NCBI GenBank assembly: GCA_937858455.1
Contig: CALLYN010000754.1
Location: 1-9,137, forward strand
Direction of reading: 5' to 3'
From: an uncultured Kouleothrix sp.
Lineage (GTDB): Bacteria; Chloroflexota; Chloroflexia; Chloroflexales; Roseiflexaceae
Length of the DNA: 9,137 nucleotides
Position 1 is the first letter of the stretch, and each line of letters starts with the position of its first letter. The translations under genes were made by a program, and so were the position numbers. This document shows positions 5,752-9,137 of the stretch, in pieces. The notes beneath the pieces were generated by a model that was not told the DNA's origin, searched no databases, and was given only the letters and a program-made list of their open reading frames with translations.

Positions 5752-6843
5752 ATGGTTCACCGTTTCACGCCACGTCGTAGTGCGCGGCTCGTCAGCCTCA
5801 TCTGCGTCGTTCTTGTGGTATTATTGCTGGCAGCATGTGGTTCGGCGGCGCCTGCCTCGACTGGCGGCAGCGCGGCGCCAACTGCGGCCGGCGCGGCCCC
5901 AGCGGCAAGCGGCGAGATCATTGTCGGTCTGATCACCAAGACAGAGACCAACCCATTCTTCGTGAAGATGAAGGAAGGCGCGCAGGCCAAAGCCGATGAG
6001 CTGAAGGTCAAGCTGCTGACAGGCTCTGGTGCCAAAGATGGCGACAACGAAGGCCAGGTGACGGCGCTCGAGAACATGATCAACGCCGGCGCCAAGGGCA
6101 TCCTGATCACCCCCAGCGACACCAAGGCGATCGTTCCGAGCATCAAGAAGGCGCGCGATAAGGGCGTGCTGGTGATCGCGCTCGATACCGCCACCGAGCC
6201 GCAAGACGCCGTCGACGCGCTCTTCGCCACCAACAACTTCAACGCTGGCCTGCTGATCGGCCAGTGGGCCAAGGCCGCCATGGGCGACAAGAAGCCCGTG
6301 ATCGCGACGCTTGACCTGGCCCCGGGCATCACCGTCGGCGCGCAGCGCCACAATGGCTTCCTGCAGGGCTACGGCCTGGCCAAGGCCGACCCGAACTCGT
6401 CGGACCTGGTCAACTCGGCCGAGGTCGTCTGCTCGCAGGATACCCACGGCGACCAGACCGAGGGCCAGACGGCGATGGAGAACTGCTTGAGCAAGAACCC
6501 CGACATCAACCTGGTGTACACGATCAACGAGCCGGCCGCGTTCGGCGCCTACCAGGCGATCAAGGCCGCCGGTAAAGAGAAGAACATCACGATCGTGTCG
6601 GTCGACGGCGGCTGCCGCGGCGTGCAGGGCGTGGTCGATGGCCAGATTGCGGCCACCTCGCAGCAGTACCCGCTGAAGATGGCCTCGATGGGCGTGCAGG
6701 CGGTGGTCGATTTCGCCAAGAACGGCACCAAGGCATCGGGCTACACCGACACCGGCGTGACGCTGATCACCGACAAGGCGCAGACTGGCGTCGACAGCAA
6801 GGACTCGAAGTTCGGCACCGCGAACTGCTGGGGCACCAAGTAA
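5752..6843 (+). CDS. frcB: FrcB-like sugar-binding lipoprotein of a CUT2-type ABC importer
   Basis: Product of 363 residues. A lipoprotein signal peptide has a basic n-region (residues 4-12), a hydrophobic core (13-26) and lipobox LAAC with the lipidated cysteine at C29. An Ala/Ser/Gly/Pro linker (30-54) tethers the mature protein to the membrane. The rest is a type I periplasmic-binding fold (Peripla_BP_4) with KTETNPFFVKMKEGA (63-77), ILITPSDTKAIVPS, INEPAAFGAYQA and a CWG near the end. These stretches resemble the Sinorhizobium fructose-binding protein FrcB more than RbsB as I recall them, so fructose or a similar sugar (ribose, mannose) is the likely ligand. Specificity is inference. AAGGAGGG lies 6 nt before the ATG. 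First gene of the importer operon, under three LacI-type operators; a hairpin separates it from the permease. Confidence 0.85.
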   Translation: MVHRFTPRRSARLVSLICVVLVVLLLAACGSAAPASTGGSAAPTAAGAAPAASGEIIVGLITKTETNPFFVKMKEGAQAKADELKVKLLTGSGAKDGDNEGQVTALENMINAGAKGILITPSDTKAIVPSIKKARDKGVLVIALDTATEPQDAVDALFATNNFNAGLLIGQWAKAAMGDKKPVIATLDLAPGITVGAQRHNGFLQGYGLAKADPNSSDLVNSAEVVCSQDTHGDQTEGQTAMENCLSKNPDINLVYTINEPAAFGAYQAIKAAGKEKNITIVSVDGGCRGVQGVVDGQIAATSQQYPLKMASMGVQAVVDFAKNGTKASGYTDTGVTLITDKAQTGVDSKDSKFGTANCWGTK

Positions 6844-6857
6844 CATAGGCCGACTGG

Positions 6858-6885
6858 GCGGCAGCAGGGGCGTGCCTGCTGCCGC
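6858..6885 (+). repeat. Intercistronic hairpin between binding-protein and permease genes
   Basis: GCGGCAGCAGG (6858-6868) pairs perfectly with CCTGCTGCCGC (6875-6885): 11 bp with a 6-base loop, 14 nt after the binding-protein stop. No U-tract follows. Such a structure after the first gene of a sugar ABC operon commonly blocks 3' exonucleases or partly terminates, so the binding protein is made in excess over the membrane parts. Confidence 0.7.
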
Positions 6886-6910
6886 TCATCCATCGAAGAG
6901 GATCTCACCT

Positions 6911-7897
6911 ATGAGCGCAGTTGTGAGCCAGGCCAACAAACGTCGCTCCGGCTTGTTCGAGCTGTTGCGCGGATCGCCGATAATGGGCCCGTTTGCGGCG
7001 CTCGTGCTGGCAAGCATTTTCTTTGCGACCCAAAGCGACAAATTCCTCACCGGGTCAAACCTCTCGCTGATTATTCAACAGGTGATGGTCGTCGGTACAC
7101 TGGCGATCGGCCAGACGCTGGTGATCCTTACCGGCGGCATCGACCTCTCGAATGGCATGATCATGGCGCTCTCGTCGGTGCTGATGACCGGCTTCGCCGT
7201 GCAGTCGGGCATGAACCCGCTGCTGGCCATTCTGGTAGGCCTGCTGGCCGGCGTGGTGTTCGGGCTGCTGAACGGCGCGCTGATCACCTCGATCGGCCTG
7301 CCGCCGTTTATCGTCACCCTGGGCACCTTCAATATTGCCTACGCCCTGGTGCGTATCTATACCACCGCCACGATTACCAACCTGCCCTCCGAGCAATTGT
7401 TTCTTGGCAATACTTTTAGCATCGCCGGCACCGAGATCACCTACGGCTCGGTGCTGATGGTTATTCTCTACGCGATCACCTGGTATATCCTGCGATCGAC
7501 TCCGGCCGGCCGCGCGGTGTATGCGGTGGGCGACAACCCCGAGGCCGCCCGGCTGGCCGGCATCAACACCAAGCGCGTGCTCACCGCCGTGTACACCGTG
7601 GCCGCGATTAGCTACGGCGTCGCCGGGCTGCTGCTGGTGTCGCGCACCGGCGTGGGCGACCCGCAGGCCGGCCAGACGGGCAACCTCGACAGCATCACCG
7701 CCGTCGTGCTGGGCGGCACCAGCTTGCTGGGCGGCCGCGGCCAGATCCTCGGCACGCTGATTGGCGCGCTGATCGTCGGCGTGTTCCGCAACGGCCTCCA
7801 GCTCATGGGCGTCGGCTCGATCTACCAGGTGCTGATCACCGGCATCCTGGTGATTGTCGCCGTGTCGATCGACTACCTCTCGCACCGGGGTAAGTAG
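6911..7897 (+). CDS. RbsC/FrcC-like sugar ABC transporter permease
   Basis: Product of 328 residues of the BPD_transp_2 family, the membrane subunit of CUT2-type sugar importers, with about eight to ten hydrophobic segments. Family marks are GQTLVILTGGIDLS (67-80), a long cytoplasmic loop AVGDNPEAARLAGI (205-218) that couples to the ATPase, and GGTSLLGGRG (268-277). GAAGAGG (6895-6901) precedes the ATG by 9 nt. An in-frame ATG at 6872 would start inside the intercistronic hairpin and is rejected. Normal length. The gap is 67 nt to the upstream binding-protein gene and 17 nt to the downstream ATPase gene, so it belongs to one operon. Probably a homodimer in the cytoplasmic membrane that passes the sugar delivered by the lipoprotein. 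frcC would be the matching name if the substrate is fructose. Confidence 0.92.
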   Translation: MSAVVSQANKRRSGLFELLRGSPIMGPFAALVLASIFFATQSDKFLTGSNLSLIIQQVMVVGTLAIGQTLVILTGGIDLSNGMIMALSSVLMTGFAVQSGMNPLLAILVGLLAGVVFGLLNGALITSIGLPPFIVTLGTFNIAYALVRIYTTATITNLPSEQLFLGNTFSIAGTEITYGSVLMVILYAITWYILRSTPAGRAVYAVGDNPEAARLAGINTKRVLTAVYTVAAISYGVAGLLLVSRTGVGDPQAGQTGNLDSITAVVLGGTSLLGGRGQILGTLIGALIVGVFRNGLQLMGVGSIYQVLITGILVIVAVSIDYLSHRGK

Positions 7898-7914
7898 CCG
7901 CACAGGAGGCCGCC

Positions 7915-9137
<1,223 letters not shown>

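Overview
The window is GC-rich and densely coded, with strong G/C third positions that create many long false antisense frames. Gene content and protein style point to a filamentous or phototroph-related Chloroflexota bacterium (Roseiflexus/Kouleothrix-like). That assignment is inference from resemblance, not a search result. No mobile element, CRISPR array, tRNA or rRNA was seen.

There are two modules, arranged so that they converge. Module 1 (1-4329) looks like potassium homeostasis. On the minus strand, a shortened KdpD-like sensor kinase (339-1799) is followed by a KdpE-like response regulator (342 down to the left edge, cut off), joined by a GTGA stop/start overlap. Divergent from them, on the plus strand, are a KimA/YdaO-type K+ transporter (2019-4043) that keeps the K+-site residues known from KimA, and an 89-residue two-helix membrane protein (4060-4329). 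The 219-bp divergent spacer carries a direct repeat, TTTATAC-N4-CTTATAC, with the 11-bp phasing of the KdpE operator of enteric kdp promoters. It also has two short inverted repeats. The simplest reading is a KdpDE-like pair that controls a KimA-type transporter instead of a KdpFABC pump.

Module 2 (4553-9137) is a sugar-uptake locus. A LacI-family repressor (4553-5572, minus) is divergent from a CUT2-type ABC importer: an FrcB-like lipoprotein binding protein (5752-6843), an RbsC/FrcC-like permease (6911-7897) and an RbsA-like two-domain ATPase (7915 to the right edge, cut off). The divergent control region has two back-to-back promoters with overlapping -35 boxes and three copies of the palindrome TGACAACGTTGTCA (two perfect, one with a single mismatch). 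Together they suggest co-repression of the importer and autorepression of the regulator. An 11-bp hairpin between the binding-protein and permease genes probably sets unequal expression.

The modules meet in a 223-bp convergent spacer (4330-4552) with two long hairpins (13 and 14 bp stems) and no coding sequence I can support. They are probably bidirectional transcript ends without a U-tract.
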